This document shows, piece after piece, positions 9,827 through 20,954 of a DNA stretch of 64,000 nucleotides (position 1 is the first letter of the stretch; each line of letters opens with the position of its first letter). The stretch comes from Strongyloides papillosus (Eukaryota > Nematoda > Chromadorea > Rhabditida > Strongyloididae). Where the stretch lies: assembly GCA_005656395.1 (NCBI GenBank), contig SRSI01000069.1, positions 310,001 through 374,000 of the forward strand. Direction: 5' to 3'. The notes beneath the pieces were generated by a model, which did not search any database, was not told where the DNA came from, and saw nothing but the letters and a program-made list of their open reading frames with translations. Both the position numbers and the translations under genes were made by a program.

Positions 9827-10722
9827 AACTAAATTTTTTCTTGATTTTTAAATTTATTTTAAAAATCATTGTCTTTTCGTGTAGAGTATTTTTTTAGTAA
9901 ATTTATCTAAGCGAAATAAAAGTTGGTAGTTACACCTGATAATAAAGCGAATAGTAAAGAATAAACTTTATTTAGTTAATTAAACTATAGTAATACAAAA
10001 AGAAAAAATGAATTAATTACTTACCCTAATATTTATTGGGTTTTCCGCCTGGTTAGTAAAGTCAACTGAAGATCATCGTTTTTTTAGGATATTTATACTC
10101 ACTCTTATTGGCGTCCTAAAAAGAAAACAATCGTTCTTCGCTACATTTTTTGTAGTTTTTTTTGATATATATAAAAGTTCAATTTCTTTTAGAAAAACGT
10201 TCACTCGCAGGTGAGTATGGGGCGAGTCTCATAGAATTAAAGTAAGTGAGAAAGTTGTTCGAAAAACATCAAAATAGTTATAATTAGTTTTTCAGTTAGA
10301 TTGTATTTTGAAAGTTCATAATCTTTAAGTAACTTTATGCAATTTTTTATTTTCTAACTGTTCATAAATTATGACTAAAGTTTTTAAAGTGTCAACAATT
10401 TGTTATTTTAAAAAAGCTTAAAAATTTTTTGATACTTTTTAAAATGCTAACACGTGTGAATTATCAATTTCATATACCCTAGGTAGCAAATACTGAAAAT
10501 TTATAAAGACAATAAAAGCATTGATGTTTTGTAATATTAGAAGTTAATCGGTATATGAAATGATCTATTTAAACAAAACATTATAGCCTTTCGTACTTAT
10601 AATAATAATTGGAAAAACAATATAAAGATTTTTTTGATAAATTATATCAATTTTTATTATTAGTTTATTAATTAATCAAATAATTAGTTAGATGACAGTG
10701 ACATTCCTGTCGAATTATAGTT
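9827..10722. other. Intergenic, AT-rich
   Basis: No gene is seen. The only local structures are an imperfect inverted pair around TTTTTTTAGGA (10080) and TCCTAAAAA (10114), and a small hairpin-like ACTCGC...GCGAGT near 10203-10226, downstream of a TATATATAAAAG string. Their role is unknown. Confidence 0.6.
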
Positions 10723-11790
10723 CTATTGTAATTGGTAATATATATCAGCAAAATTATCCCTTTTTGTACTTGTAAAACGTATCATTACATGATCGTTTTC
10801 TGACAAAAACTTTTGAGTCGTTTCTTCACAAAGAAATGCTCCGCTCGTGGTTTTGTTTGATTGAAACTTGACCTCAAGTTTGTTATCAGCGCGACAACTA
10901 TGCGGATAACTAGGATATATAAATGTTGTTTTAACATAAATAAAAACTTTACTATATCTACTAGATTTTATGTGGTAAACACAATCTTTTTCTCCTTGTA
11001 CCTTGAAAACTTTTAGAGTATTATCAGCAGTTAGTTCTTGATCCCCACACAATCTATCTTTTTCGATTTCAGAACAATCTCTACCAGTGAAACCCTTTAA
11101 GCACTTACACCGCTCGCAAGAGTTTGGGTCTTGGTATCCGTTATTTGTACAGGTTATTCTATTTAAACAAACATCTTCGCAGTAGTAGAGATTTAACGTC
11201 ATGATGTCCAAAAAAGTAGCTTCTGGCTTAGAACCCATTGTCATTTGATATAGTGGATTATATGGCAACATCGTCGGTTCACCATTTTTACTAAATGAAT
11301 ATGAATTATAATGCATTGCAGATCCATAATCATATGGTAAACCATAATCTAAGGCATCTGTTAGTTGTAATTTCAGGAAATTTTCTATTGCAAAGTCTTT
11401 AACATTGTTTATAAGAATTTGTAAATATTTATCTCAATCTGCTCTTGATTGTTCATGAGTGAATCCAAGTGCATGCATAGTTTCGTGTTGAATAGTTGGA
11501 ATAAAATTACAACCAGGACCAATACTTATTTCTTGTAATTCATTAAGAGATTGTCTACCAACACTGCTATAACATCCATCACCAGGAAAGTATTTTAGAC
11601 CGGCTTGACCTCGTGGAAAAACTTTATGTTCTTGAAATCTGAGACATGTTTCGCTTTCAAGTTTGCTCAAAGCCTCTCTAACTAAATTCCTATCAACACC
11701 GGCGTTACACTCAAAATTTAAAACTGTCGTTTTGACAGACATTGTGCAATCACGGGTACTATAGAAACTTTTCGTCATTTCGACTACCAA
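10723..11790 (-). pseudogene. Astacin metalloprotease (M12A) with EGF and CUB domains, disrupted
   Basis: The upstream frame (11790-11434) has the zinc site HETMHALGFTHEQSR. After one TGA at 11434-11436 the same frame continues DKYLQIL..., with the Met-turn SAMHYNSYSFS. It then carries an EGF-like module (CLNRITCTNNG...CKCLKGFTGRDC) and a CUB-like module beginning CGDQELTADN, ending at 10723. In the family this site reads HEQSRxDRD, so CGA to TGA is the simple cause of the stop. The first 28 codons (11790 to about 11707) are not astacin: they match the end of a dispersed repeat, so the real N-terminus (signal, propeptide, first strands) is missing. Astacins are secreted Zn endopeptidases, expanded in parasitic nematodes for tissue penetration and moulting. 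This copy should be inactive. Confidence 0.88.
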
Positions 11791-12250
11791 TTAAGTTATT
11801 TTTAATTGTGCTCACATAATAAACATAAAATACATATAAATTTTTTAAGAAATGCCATACATTTTTTTGTAAAACGCATGATTTTTTAAAGAAATGTACA
11901 TACAGTCAAAACGACATACATACTTTTCTTTATTATTTGCCATACATTTTTATATAAAATGTATATACATTTCTTTAAAAATGTACTATACATTTTTTAA
12001 ACTTTATTGCATTTTTAATGAAAATGTACATACAGTCAAAATGACATACATACTCTTTTTTATTTTTTGCTATACATTTTTATAGAAAATGTATAGACAT
12101 TTCTAAATGACATTTACTATACATTTTTTAAATTGTATGGTTGTTTTTTAATATAAAATTATACATAACCAATGCAAAATACATACTTTTTTTTGTGAAT
12201 TGGTATGCATTTTTCATGGAAATGTATATGAAATTTTTTAAAAATACTAG
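11707..12250. mobile_element. Dispersed repeat family A, copy inserted at the astacin 5' side, with 130-bp tandem units
   Basis: The left end, ACACTCAAAA then AAAACTGTCGTTTTGACA, is shared with copies ending at 16337 and starting at 39553. Inside, the string ATGTACATACAGTCAAAA recurs at 11894 and 12024, a 130-bp period, with a third diverged unit about 130 bp later. Short palindromes of ATACATTTTTATA type fill the units. The right border near 12250 is approximate. No protein is encoded. Confidence 0.65.
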
Positions 12251-12824
12251 TGATGAGAAAATTTCGGATGAAAATTTAATAGTTATTTCAGAAAGATTCA
12301 TAGATGGAGCAAAAAAATTACTTCTATAAAATATATTGTATTTTATTTTTTTAATTTGATATAACATGCAATAAAAATATATGTAATTGCAATCCAAACT
12401 AGTAACTTTAAAAAAGATCACATCGTTTAGAATTGTTATTTATTTTATAATAATTAGGATAAAATTCTAATATTGTTAAAAGAGTGTATTACTTTAACTA
12501 AAGTACCGTTTAATATAGTTTATTAACGATACAATTTAGTTCCAGTATTTCTTGTAATTCATTACAATAATATGTTAATTTCTATATTATGAAATTTAGT
12601 ACATAAATATTATTGTTAAAACATTTTTATAAATATTATGCCAAAACAAATAAAAAACACCATTTTACTTTAACCTTATTTACTAAGGAAAAATTAAAAA
12701 TAAACAACAACCCTATTTATAGTACTTTTAAAATAAATTTATATCAATGTCATTAAAAATTTGTATCATTTATATTAAGATTCCTTTAGGTTATACTGAT
12801 GTAAAATAATAAAGTTATTCAAAA
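12251..12824. other. AT-rich spacer
   Basis: No gene with recognisable features is seen. A short plus-strand frame ends at 12329 (ENLIVISERFIDGAKKLLL), but it has no supporting context. Confidence 0.5.
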
Positions 12825-14010
12825 TTATTCTTCCGATATGATAAAACTTGATTCTTTAATTTCCTCTTCCATAGAAGCTTCTAGTTGTTCATCTTCATCA
12901 CATTCTATTACAGGTAGATCATATATCCAATTGTTATTTTCCACCATTGATTCGTTGTGAACTTTTCTATGTCTATTAATAAAATTATTCCAAGTTATTT
13001 TTTTAACTATCGTTAAGCATGGATTGATTCGGCTATTAGTTCGTGATAAAATATTTTTAAGACGAATGTTAGCAGCTATAATATAAAGTTATTATAATAA
13101 ATACTTATATAATTATTAAATTTTTTATAATCTTACTTTTTATAGATTTAAATAAGAAAGTTTACAGATGTTAAAATTGTTGTTAATAAAATTTTACATA
13201 CAAAAATATATATTTTTTTAACAAAAATTAGTTTTTAAATATTTAAAATATTTTAATGATCTAATTTTTATATAAGTTTTTAATGATTAAAAGCAAATAT
13301 AAAAAGATAACATTATAAAATTGTAATATTGACTTACCTTCGAATCTAATACAAGAAAAATTAACTGGAAGAAGTTTATGTCGTAGTATGTTCCAAGGAT
13401 AATGTGTTAAATTATGCATTTTTAATGTAAGCTTAAGATCAGAAGAAAATACTTTATACAGATACTCAAAAATTTTGTCAACATTATATTCGCAGAGTCT
13501 CGAACATTCATTAATGTCCATATCGAACTCCATGCATAAATATGTAACATTAAGAAGAACTTTTAGAAGATTGATTATTTGTTTGAATTTTATTTTTACA
13601 CCATTTTCATAATTATTAATATTTATTTTGATTAAATATTCATAGAATGATCTTGTCACAGCTAATGTTTAACTACCACTAAGAAGGTAACGTCCTTTTT
13701 TATTCAAAGTATCTTGTGTTCTTTGAAGTGCAAAAAAGTTTTAATTAATAACACTATTTATGCAACCATGTTTTTTCATCAGAATACATTCATTAATAAT
13801 ACCTTCATAAATTTGCAATGGAGTTAGATCTGTAATGATTTGAACTATTTGTGTTGTACCAAAAAGAACGTTACTTAGAACACCAAGGTTAAGATCATGG
13901 AAAGGGTCTGATAAAAGATTATTATCAATAGGTATTCCAGAAATAGCATGGTCATTTTTAAGTTGTTCCTTTATTAAGCTGCATTTCATAAATTTATGCC
14001 AATCACGAAC
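12825..14010 (-). pseudogene. Transposon-derived protein of unknown family, two exons, two in-frame stops
   Basis: Exon A opens after a TTTTTTAAG acceptor near 14010 and includes DWHKFMKCSLI and DPFHDLNLGVL. It runs in one frame to RFE at 13338, followed by a GTAAGT donor. A TTATATTATAG acceptor at 13076 leads to exon B (13075-12825): AANIRLKNILSRTN ... EESSFIISEE and stop. Splicing keeps frame and creates RFEA-ANIRLKN. The pattern D-HDL-GV, then K-HN--HYP--I, then RFEAx(4)K resembles a large family of transposase-associated animal proteins, which I cannot name with certainty. TAA codons at 13741-13743 and about 13662 break exon A, so it is probably dead. It may have been a domesticated or transposon-borne gene. 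Confidence 0.6.
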
Positions 14011-15754
14011 TTAAAAAAACATATTATAATAAACAATTTTTTAAAATATTTTTACGTATTTACTTTTAAAATTTAATTTTTTATAAAAAAAATATATACT
14101 TATATCTACAGAAATTTTATTGCTTTAACTAATCATAAAAATATGCTTTAGCATGATTTATGAACTTTTTCTTAAAAACAATAAGAATTTATATAATTCA
14201 ATACTCATGTACTTTTTTTTATTTAACAAATTTATAATTTTTAGAAGAACATTAAAGAGAATTTAATATTATATTATTACTTACCTTAATGTGTGAGAAC
14301 AAAAAATTTATTGTTGTTATATTTCAGCAAATTATCGTGTTTTCATGATCTTTTATTAATCACTTTTTTCAAAAATATGATAAGTTAAATAACGAAACAA
14401 TGACTTATTTTAACTTATTAATTTAGACTTGTACTATAGATAATCTTTAAATAAATATAATTTATCGTTATAGTTATTATCTATTTAATAGGATCTTTCA
14501 ATTTTCATACACGACAAAAAGTAACCAAATAAAATGTTGATTAAGTGTAATAATTGTTTAAAACAGTTAATTTCAAAATTATTATTAAAAATAAATAATT
14601 ATTCTAAATAAAAATTTAAGATATCTCAGTAAAAATTTATTAACAATGTATTTTTTTATCTTACTTAAAGTTTTTGATAAATACATTAATTTTAAAAAAA
14701 CCACTTGTATAAATTTGTTATCTTCATAATTGTATTAACTACATAATAAAATGCACAATAATATTGATAATATTTAGACATAAGATAGAAATTTAATTAG
14801 TATCCAATTTTTTACTAAATATATCTAACTTTATAATTCTAATGCTCAAAAAATGTTATTCTTTGTTGATACTGTGGAATTCAAATATACAAAAAGAAAA
14901 AAACCTCATAATATTTATAACATTTTTTTATGCGACAAAAATTACTTTTTTTGATTGGAAATAAACATTAATATATTTTTTGATAATAAAATATCAACTT
15001 TATTTTATAAAAAAGTACGTTATTAAACATTTAAAATAATTTTTTATTTCCAAAAAATACGCCTTACTCTGAAACAACATGTATATTAGAAATTTTGATT
15101 TTTTTTGTTGCGTAAATAAGATAAATTAACATGATAAAAATTGTTATTTACTAAAAGTAAGGCAATTTTTATTAAGTAGAAAAATCAACGCAAATGGCAT
15201 ATTATGATCATATTGAATTAACAATAAATATTTAATCAAAGGGTTTATATGTGTATAATATGAGATCCAATTGAAACTTTATTTTACGCTGTTAAAAATT
15301 GTGATATAAAAAAACATTATTAATTATCATTTTTATTTTGTGATAAGTTTTCCGAATATTTTGCTTATGATTTTAATATTTTAAAATTAAATCGCAATGT
15401 AAAATAATAGTTATTTGGTAATATTTATAATTATTGGAATTAACAAATACTTATTGTTTTAAAAATTACATTTTAATCATTTTAAATTTTTTAAAATCAT
15501 TTAAGATGTTGAATTTCGTTAATTTATAAATAGTTTTGCTAAAAAATAGAATAAATTAAATTAAAAAGAGCCATTAATAATTAAAAAGAGAAAAATATTG
15601 TTTAAAGACAGTATCAATTCTAAAAACATAATTATACAGTATAAATTTTATTATTTTAATGTTCTTAAATCATGATATTTTATATATTTTATCATAAAAT
15701 ATAATAAATTGTCATTTTTTGTTGAAATGTTGATTTTTTGGTATTATTTTTTTT
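14011..15754. other. Long AT-rich spacer without gene
   Basis: Both strands are dense with stop codons and A/T runs, and no domain, RNA gene or clear repeat is recognised. An acceptor-like or donor-like CTTACCTT at 14280 could be another exon edge of the neighbouring broken gene, but no coding stretch adjoins it. Confidence 0.55.
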
Positions 15755-16337
15755 TGTGCCAGTCGTTTTAACTTGTATAATATTGCTATTTAGTATAGTC
15801 AATATAATATAAAAAAGTAAGTTTAATATTTAAAATTGATCATACATTTATACTAAAATAACTATTCACTTTTTAAAAAATGTATGATAATTTATATGAA
15901 ATGTATGTACATGTCTATAAAAAATGTATAGGTAATGTCGTTTTAACAAAATATGCACATTTTATAAGAAATGTATATACATTTTTATAAAAAAACATAG
16001 CAAATTACTATAACAAGTATGTATGTCGTTTCAACATTATATACAGTCAAAACAACATACATATCTGTTTTTTAAAATATACAATACATTTTCTAAAAAA
16101 TTCACAAACAATAATAAATAAAGGTATATGAATTTATAAAAAATGATACCTCATTATGTTATTAAATGATTTGACATTTATGTTAATTGATATATTAATT
16201 TTTTTAAATTGAGTATACTTAGAAAACTTAAGATCACTAACATTTATTAATAAATTAAATGAATATTTTATTTTTTTAACACTACATCGGAGGGTTATAT
16301 AGCACATGTCAAAACGACAGTTTTTATTTTTGAGTGT
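15755..16337. mobile_element. Dispersed repeat family A, second copy
   Basis: The right end reads TGTCAAAACGACAGTTTT then TTTTTGAGTGTA, the complement of the family A terminus at 11707. The segment 16128-16337 is the reverse complement of 39553-39770. A diverged inverted end (GCCAGTCGTTTTAAC) lies at about 15758. The internal strings, ATGTATATACATTTTT and ACAGTCAAAACAACATACAT, are those of the 11.9-12.2 kb array. Confidence 0.65.
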
Positions 16338-16520
16338 ACTAATAAATTAAGGTAGTTAAAAGTATTATTAGTACTAAATTTTTATTTTAATTAAACAAAT
16401 AGCTTTGTATCGTATATTTATAATCCTTAAAATTTTGAGTAATTTTCAACTCCTGATTCACCTAAATTAATCAGTATAGTTGCATACTAATTTGATCTAT
16501 TGCATTAAAAGTTCGGTTTA

Positions 16521-16679
16521 TGTTGCATAATATGCATATATAGTTATTCATATTTTAAATATATAAAATATTATATATATTGTAGTCTCTCTTCTTAACT
16601 AGCCTTTTAATAAATTATATTATTTATATTATTATTATGCCATCATCAATAGATAAGCTAAGCTTGCTTTTAGCTAACA
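16521..16679 (+). repeat. 5' LTR (159 bp)
   Basis: It runs from TGTTGCATAATATGC to TTTTAGCTAACA and matches 20554-20712 at a constant offset of 4033. A TATATAAAATATTATATATA block at about 16560-16580 is the likely promoter core. An in-frame ATG lies inside it at 16637. Confidence 0.95.
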
Positions 16680-19600
16680 TGGGGGCTCAACCGGTGCCAG
16701 AATTAGAGTTGGACAATCAAGGACAAATCAGTCTGTCATCACTACCAAGCACTATAGAGGAGGTAGTTAGACAAGAAAATTTAAATATTACAAGAGTAAT
16801 GTTAATAAAAATTGCATTAAAATATGCAGAATTGAAAAATAAGCGAAAATCAAATGAGGACAATATGCAAAGTTTACTTGAAACAACAATGTCATCAATT
16901 AACACGTTAATGACAAATAAAGTAAGACCAACATTTAGATTGCCTAGGAAGCACACACCAACTGAATTGAATGCTTATCTAGAAGAAATAGAATCTTTGA
17001 ATGTTGATGATTATGAAAAAATTAACATAATTATATCTCAAGTACATGGTCCTACTAAAGATGCGGCATTAATGATTCCTGATAAGAGTGATTTCATAAA
17101 ATTCTGTAATCAGTTAAAGGATAATTTGTATCCGTTACAAAATAATCGTTATGAAGCTAAAAAAGAATTATTAAAAATAAGACCATACTCACGTGAAACA
17201 ATCATAAATTTTCTGAACAGAGTAGGTGCTCAAATTCAAATAAGCAATGAAACATTGACGAATAAATTGACAGATGTTGATATTTTTGACATTCATGTAG
17301 AACTGTTATCAAAAACAAAAATGAAACTATTTCGTGTGTTAAATAGCCATCCAGATAATGTAACAGAATTAAAAAAGGAGGCAATATCACAATTAAAGAA
17401 TAGTTATTCTATATCAAAAACATTTGCTACACAGAAATCTTCATTTAGAAATCAAGATACTTTTAATAAAAGAGAAAATGTACAAAAATCAAATAGTAAA
17501 CCATTTTTTCATAAAAAAGAAAACAAGAAAATTCATGTAGTTGATGAAGAAGATTTTATTGAAGAAATATTGATAATAAATGATAAACAGCTAAAGAAAA
17601 CGGAAAATATTGTAATTGGTGAGAAAAAGTTGAATGTAACAGCCTTACTTGATACTGGATCAGATGTAAATTTGATAAGTAAAAATGTTATTCATACACT
17701 GAAATCAATAGGTGAAAATATTACAACAATGTCTTATAAAAGTACCGTTCAGGGAATAGAAAAAAATCTACTAAAAATATTAGGTCAAGTTGATATATCA
17801 TTGTATGGAAACAAGGTAAAATTTTTAGTTCTTCCTGAGTTAGATTATGAACTTATAATTTGTAAAAACACAATTAAAAATGTTCCATTCTTAAAATCTT
17901 TATTAATAAAATCTTTAGAATATCCTTTAGTTAATGAAAAAGAAAAGAAATTAAAAAATATTTTACTAAAAAAGTACAAAATCAATTTTGAAGATAAAGC
18001 TGTTATCCCATCTCAAGTAATTCCACCAATTCAGTGGTCAATGATAGAGAATAAACCTACAGCAAGCAAAATACGACCAATACCAAAAACTCAAATAGAA
18101 GCTATATCAAAAGAAATAAAAATATTATTAGATAAGAAGATAATAAAGCCGTGTATGTCAGAATGGAATAGTTGTTTAGTACCAATTAAAAAAGAAGGTA
18201 AAGATGGATCTATATCTTACAGGTTATGTGTAGACTATAAATCTTTGAATAAACAAATTCGAAAACCAGTATCCATATTACCTCAACCCAAACAAATACT
18301 TGCAGAAATGTTTGATAAAAAATGTTTTAGTGTAATCGATCTGAAACATGGTTATTATAATTTACGTGTTGATGAAAAATTACAAGATATGCTTGCATTT
18401 ACATTTTTATCAAAACAATATACATTTCAAGCACTTCCACAAGGTATAACGATTGGTCCATATGCTTTCCAAACAATATTACAAAATAACATGGAAGATC
18501 TCTTAAATAAATACAAAGGAAAAATACATATTTTTATAGATGATTTGTTAATTTCAACAATATCAGAAGATGAAAATATAAAAATAGTTCATGAAGTATG
18601 TCAAAGACTAGAAAAACTCCAATTAAATGTTAATGTACAAAAGATGCAATTATTAAGAAATAAAGTAGAATATCTTGGTATTTATTTAAAGCCTATTGGT
18701 ATAGGAATTGCTCAAAAACATGTTCAAAAGGTGCTTAAATTTAAAGAACCAAAATCTAAGAAAGATATACAGTCATTTCTAGGTCTATGTTCGTATTTTA
18801 GAAACTTTATACATAATTTTGCACAGACTGCTCAACCTTTGTATAACCTATTAGTACCAAATAAGAAAATAGAATGGACAAATGAAACCAAAAATGCATA
18901 TGAACAGTTGAAATCAATGATAGAAAAGGCTCCAATATTGAAACATTTAGATTATGATGGTGCATTAACAAATGAAAAACCTATACGAATTTTTACAGAC
19001 GCAAGTCTCAATGGAATAGGTAGTGTTATAACTCAAGAAGAAGTAATAGATGGAAAGAAACATTATAATATTATATCATTTTATAGTCGAGCATTGTCGA
19101 AAGCTGAGCAACGATATCCAGCAATGGAATTAGAATGTTTAGCAGCAGTATCAACGCTCCAGGCAATGCGCTATCAATTGTGGGGATTACCAATTCAAAT
19201 AATAAGTGATAATAAGCAGTTATGTAGTTTGTTAATATCTGGTAATTTAAGCTTACGATTACTTAAGTGGTCAATGTTATTGGGTGAATTTAATATTTCT
19301 AATATTGTATATTTACCTGGTTCAAAAAATGTCATTGCAGATGCGATGTCGCGAGTGATTGAACACTGTGATATTCCAGATGATGAAGAGTTTCCAACCC
19401 CTATATTATCAGTCTGTTCCATCTCTGAGTTAACTAATAAAATACCAAATGAATGTGAATGGTATAGAATTCAAAACACTGATGAAATTTTTTTAGAATT
19501 AAGGAAAAATGTTTTGAATAAATCAACAACTCCAAAGTTAACAGATGAGTTTGGTAAAAAACAATTTGAGATAGGAAAAAATGGGTTAATAACATATAAC

Positions 19601-20563
19601 AAAAAAATTGTTTTAAACAAAGAGTATGCCACTTATATTCTAAAAATGATTCATGAAACTAATCACATAAATGCTGAAAGTATGTGTAGTCAATTCAATA
19701 GAGTATATTATGCAAAAAATAGAACGGTATTAGCTTTAAATATAGTACGAGATTGTAAAACGTGCTTCCATAATAAAGAAATAATAACTAATAGAAAAGT
19801 AATAGAAAAAGAAAAAGTTGACAAACCATTTGAATTAGGAAGTATGGATTATGGATATAGTGAATGTTATAAGCAATATTTTTTACTATTACGTGATGGA
19901 TTTTCAAATTTTGCATATGCCACATGGGTAAAAAATTTTAGTTCTAAAGTAATCATACAATTCTTAGAATCAATATTTCAAAATTATGCTGTATATAAAA
20001 ATATAAAATGTGATAATCAGACTGGGTTTAAATCAAATGAAATAAGAAAATATCTTGAGTCTAAAGGAGTTAATATAAAATTCAGTAATAGTTACGAAAA
20101 ATGGAGTAACGATAAAGCGGAACGAGCAATAAAGAGCATAAAAAACCATCTAAAAATATTTTATAAATTGAATAAGTCAAAAGGCATTGCTTTACAATTA
20201 GCAATAAGTAAAAGTAGAGACACGATTTACCATCATGAGAAATCACCAAGAGAGTTACATTTTAATACCAGTAATTTAAGTTCCATTAATACAATACGGG
20301 ATCAAAATACATTGAACTCCATGAGATATATTTGGAGAAGAGGTAACTATAAAGTGAATGATGAGAAAAAAGATTGTGACATTATAGCACAAATTGGAAA
20401 AAAGACTTTTATTATAAAAGATAAAGAGAAATTTATAAAAACTACCTTGGTAAATGTGGGAAAAGAGAAAATACCTGATCATGAGAAAAAAGAATTAGCA
20501 AAAAAAGTTCAACCATTTCTGAGGACAGAAAATTTTTTTTCCAAGGAGGGAAATGTTGCATAA
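16637..20563 (+). CDS. Gag-Pol polyprotein of the intact Ty3/gypsy element
   Basis: One 1308-codon frame begins in the 5' LTR and ends in the 3' LTR. Gag (about residues 1-300) has no CCHC knuckle, only a basic Lys/Asn-rich tail. Protease shows TALLDTGSDVNLIS near 335. The RT palm reads HIFIDDLLIS near 634 (FIDD instead of YxDD). RNase H has all four acids: TDASLNG (786), ELEC (832), SDNKQL (857) and IADAMSR (901). Integrase has HHCC (HETNH...CKTC, 1007-1041) and D-D-E in MDYG (1070), KCDNQTG (1124) and KAERAIK (1160). The true start is either Met1 (16637) or Met15 (16679), which straddles the LTR/primer-site junction as in the 50-kb element. Gag and Pol share a frame, so no frameshift is needed; the Gag:Pol ratio must be set by processing or another means. 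Confidence 0.94.
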   Translation: MPSSIDKLSLLLANMGAQPVPELELDNQGQISLSSLPSTIEEVVRQENLNITRVMLIKIALKYAELKNKRKSNEDNMQSLLETTMSSINTLMTNKVRPTFRLPRKHTPTELNAYLEEIESLNVDDYEKINIIISQVHGPTKDAALMIPDKSDFIKFCNQLKDNLYPLQNNRYEAKKELLKIRPYSRETIINFLNRVGAQIQISNETLTNKLTDVDIFDIHVELLSKTKMKLFRVLNSHPDNVTELKKEAISQLKNSYSISKTFATQKSSFRNQDTFNKRENVQKSNSKPFFHKKENKKIHVVDEEDFIEEILIINDKQLKKTENIVIGEKKLNVTALLDTGSDVNLISKNVIHTLKSIGENITTMSYKSTVQGIEKNLLKILGQVDISLYGNKVKFLVLPELDYELIICKNTIKNVPFLKSLLIKSLEYPLVNEKEKKLKNILLKKYKINFEDKAVIPSQVIPPIQWSMIENKPTASKIRPIPKTQIEAISKEIKILLDKKIIKPCMSEWNSCLVPIKKEGKDGSISYRLCVDYKSLNKQIRKPVSILPQPKQILAEMFDKKCFSVIDLKHGYYNLRVDEKLQDMLAFTFLSKQYTFQALPQGITIGPYAFQTILQNNMEDLLNKYKGKIHIFIDDLLISTISEDENIKIVHEVCQRLEKLQLNVNVQKMQLLRNKVEYLGIYLKPIGIGIAQKHVQKVLKFKEPKSKKDIQSFLGLCSYFRNFIHNFAQTAQPLYNLLVPNKKIEWTNETKNAYEQLKSMIEKAPILKHLDYDGALTNEKPIRIFTDASLNGIGSVITQEEVIDGKKHYNIISFYSRALSKAEQRYPAMELECLAAVSTLQAMRYQLWGLPIQIISDNKQLCSLLISGNLSLRLLKWSMLLGEFNISNIVYLPGSKNVIADAMSRVIEHCDIPDDEEFPTPILSVCSISELTNKIPNECEWYRIQNTDEIFLELRKNVLNKSTTPKLTDEFGKKQFEIGKNGLITYNKKIVLNKEYATYILKMIHETNHINAESMCSQFNRVYYAKNRTVLALNIVRDCKTCFHNKEIITNRKVIEKEKVDKPFELGSMDYGYSECYKQYFLLLRDGFSNFAYATWVKNFSSKVIIQFLESIFQNYAVYKNIKCDNQTGFKSNEIRKYLESKGVNIKFSNSYEKWSNDKAERAIKSIKNHLKIFYKLNKSKGIALQLAISKSRDTIYHHEKSPRELHFNTSNLSSINTIRDQNTLNSMRYIWRRGNYKVNDEKKDCDIIAQIGKKTFIIKDKEKFIKTTLVNVGKEKIPDHEKKELAKKVQPFLRTENFFSKEGNVA
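16680..16696 (+). other. Primer-binding site TGGGGGCTCAACCGGTG
   Basis: It directly abuts the LTR end. The first nine bases, TGGGGGCTC, are those of tRNA-Pro-type primer sites; the full match to a nematode tRNA is inferred. The same 17 bases follow the 5' LTR of the 50399-55719 element. With the last LTR base they form ATGGGGGCTCAACCGGT, an in-frame start encoding MGAQPV. Confidence 0.85.
20543..20553 (+). other. Polypurine tract
   Basis: AAGGAGGGAAA lies immediately before the 3' LTR. It is the expected plus-strand primer for second-strand synthesis. Confidence 0.85.
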
Positions 20564-20712
20564 TATGCATATATAGTTATTCATATTTTAAATATATAAA
20601 ATATTATATATATTGTAGTCTCTCTTCTTAACTAGCCTTTTAATAAATTATATTATTTATATTATTATTATGCCATCATCAATAGATAAGCTAAGCTTGC
20701 TTTTAGCTAACA
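20554..20712 (+). repeat. 3' LTR (159 bp)
   Basis: It matches the 5' LTR. The polyprotein stop TAA (20561-20563) is inside it. GTTTA follows as target duplication. Confidence 0.95.
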
Positions 20713-20954
20713 GTTTATAAATTTACTAACTTGATTAAAAAGTTATACGACGAAAATAACTAAAGTAGCAATTGTTCATTTGGGTTAATATTACGAAAGT
20801 TTGTTATTATTAACTATCTGAAACATATTAGAAATTTGAAGAATTGATAAATTAAAGTATTAATATATTGGAATATTAATTAATTGAAATATGAATAATT
20901 GAAAATGTTGATTTAATTATCATTATAAATTTTATTTTGTTAAAGTTTATAGTA

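Larger units (their letters stand above)
16521..20712 (+). mobile_element. Intact Ty3/gypsy LTR retrotransposon (4192 bp)
   Basis: Two 159-bp LTRs, with no difference that I can find, start TGTTGC and end CTAACA. They flank a single uninterrupted polyprotein. The flanking pentamer GTTTA occurs immediately before 16521 and after 20712, a clean 5-bp target duplication. A primer site and a purine tract lie at the proper ends. These are the marks of a recent insertion. Confidence 0.95.

Noticed and set aside
10180..10260. A spliced-leader or snRNA-like gene near a TATA string and a CGCAG|GTGAGT donor-like site
   Set aside because: No spliced-leader consensus, Sm site or promoter element could be identified. 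The hairpin is short.
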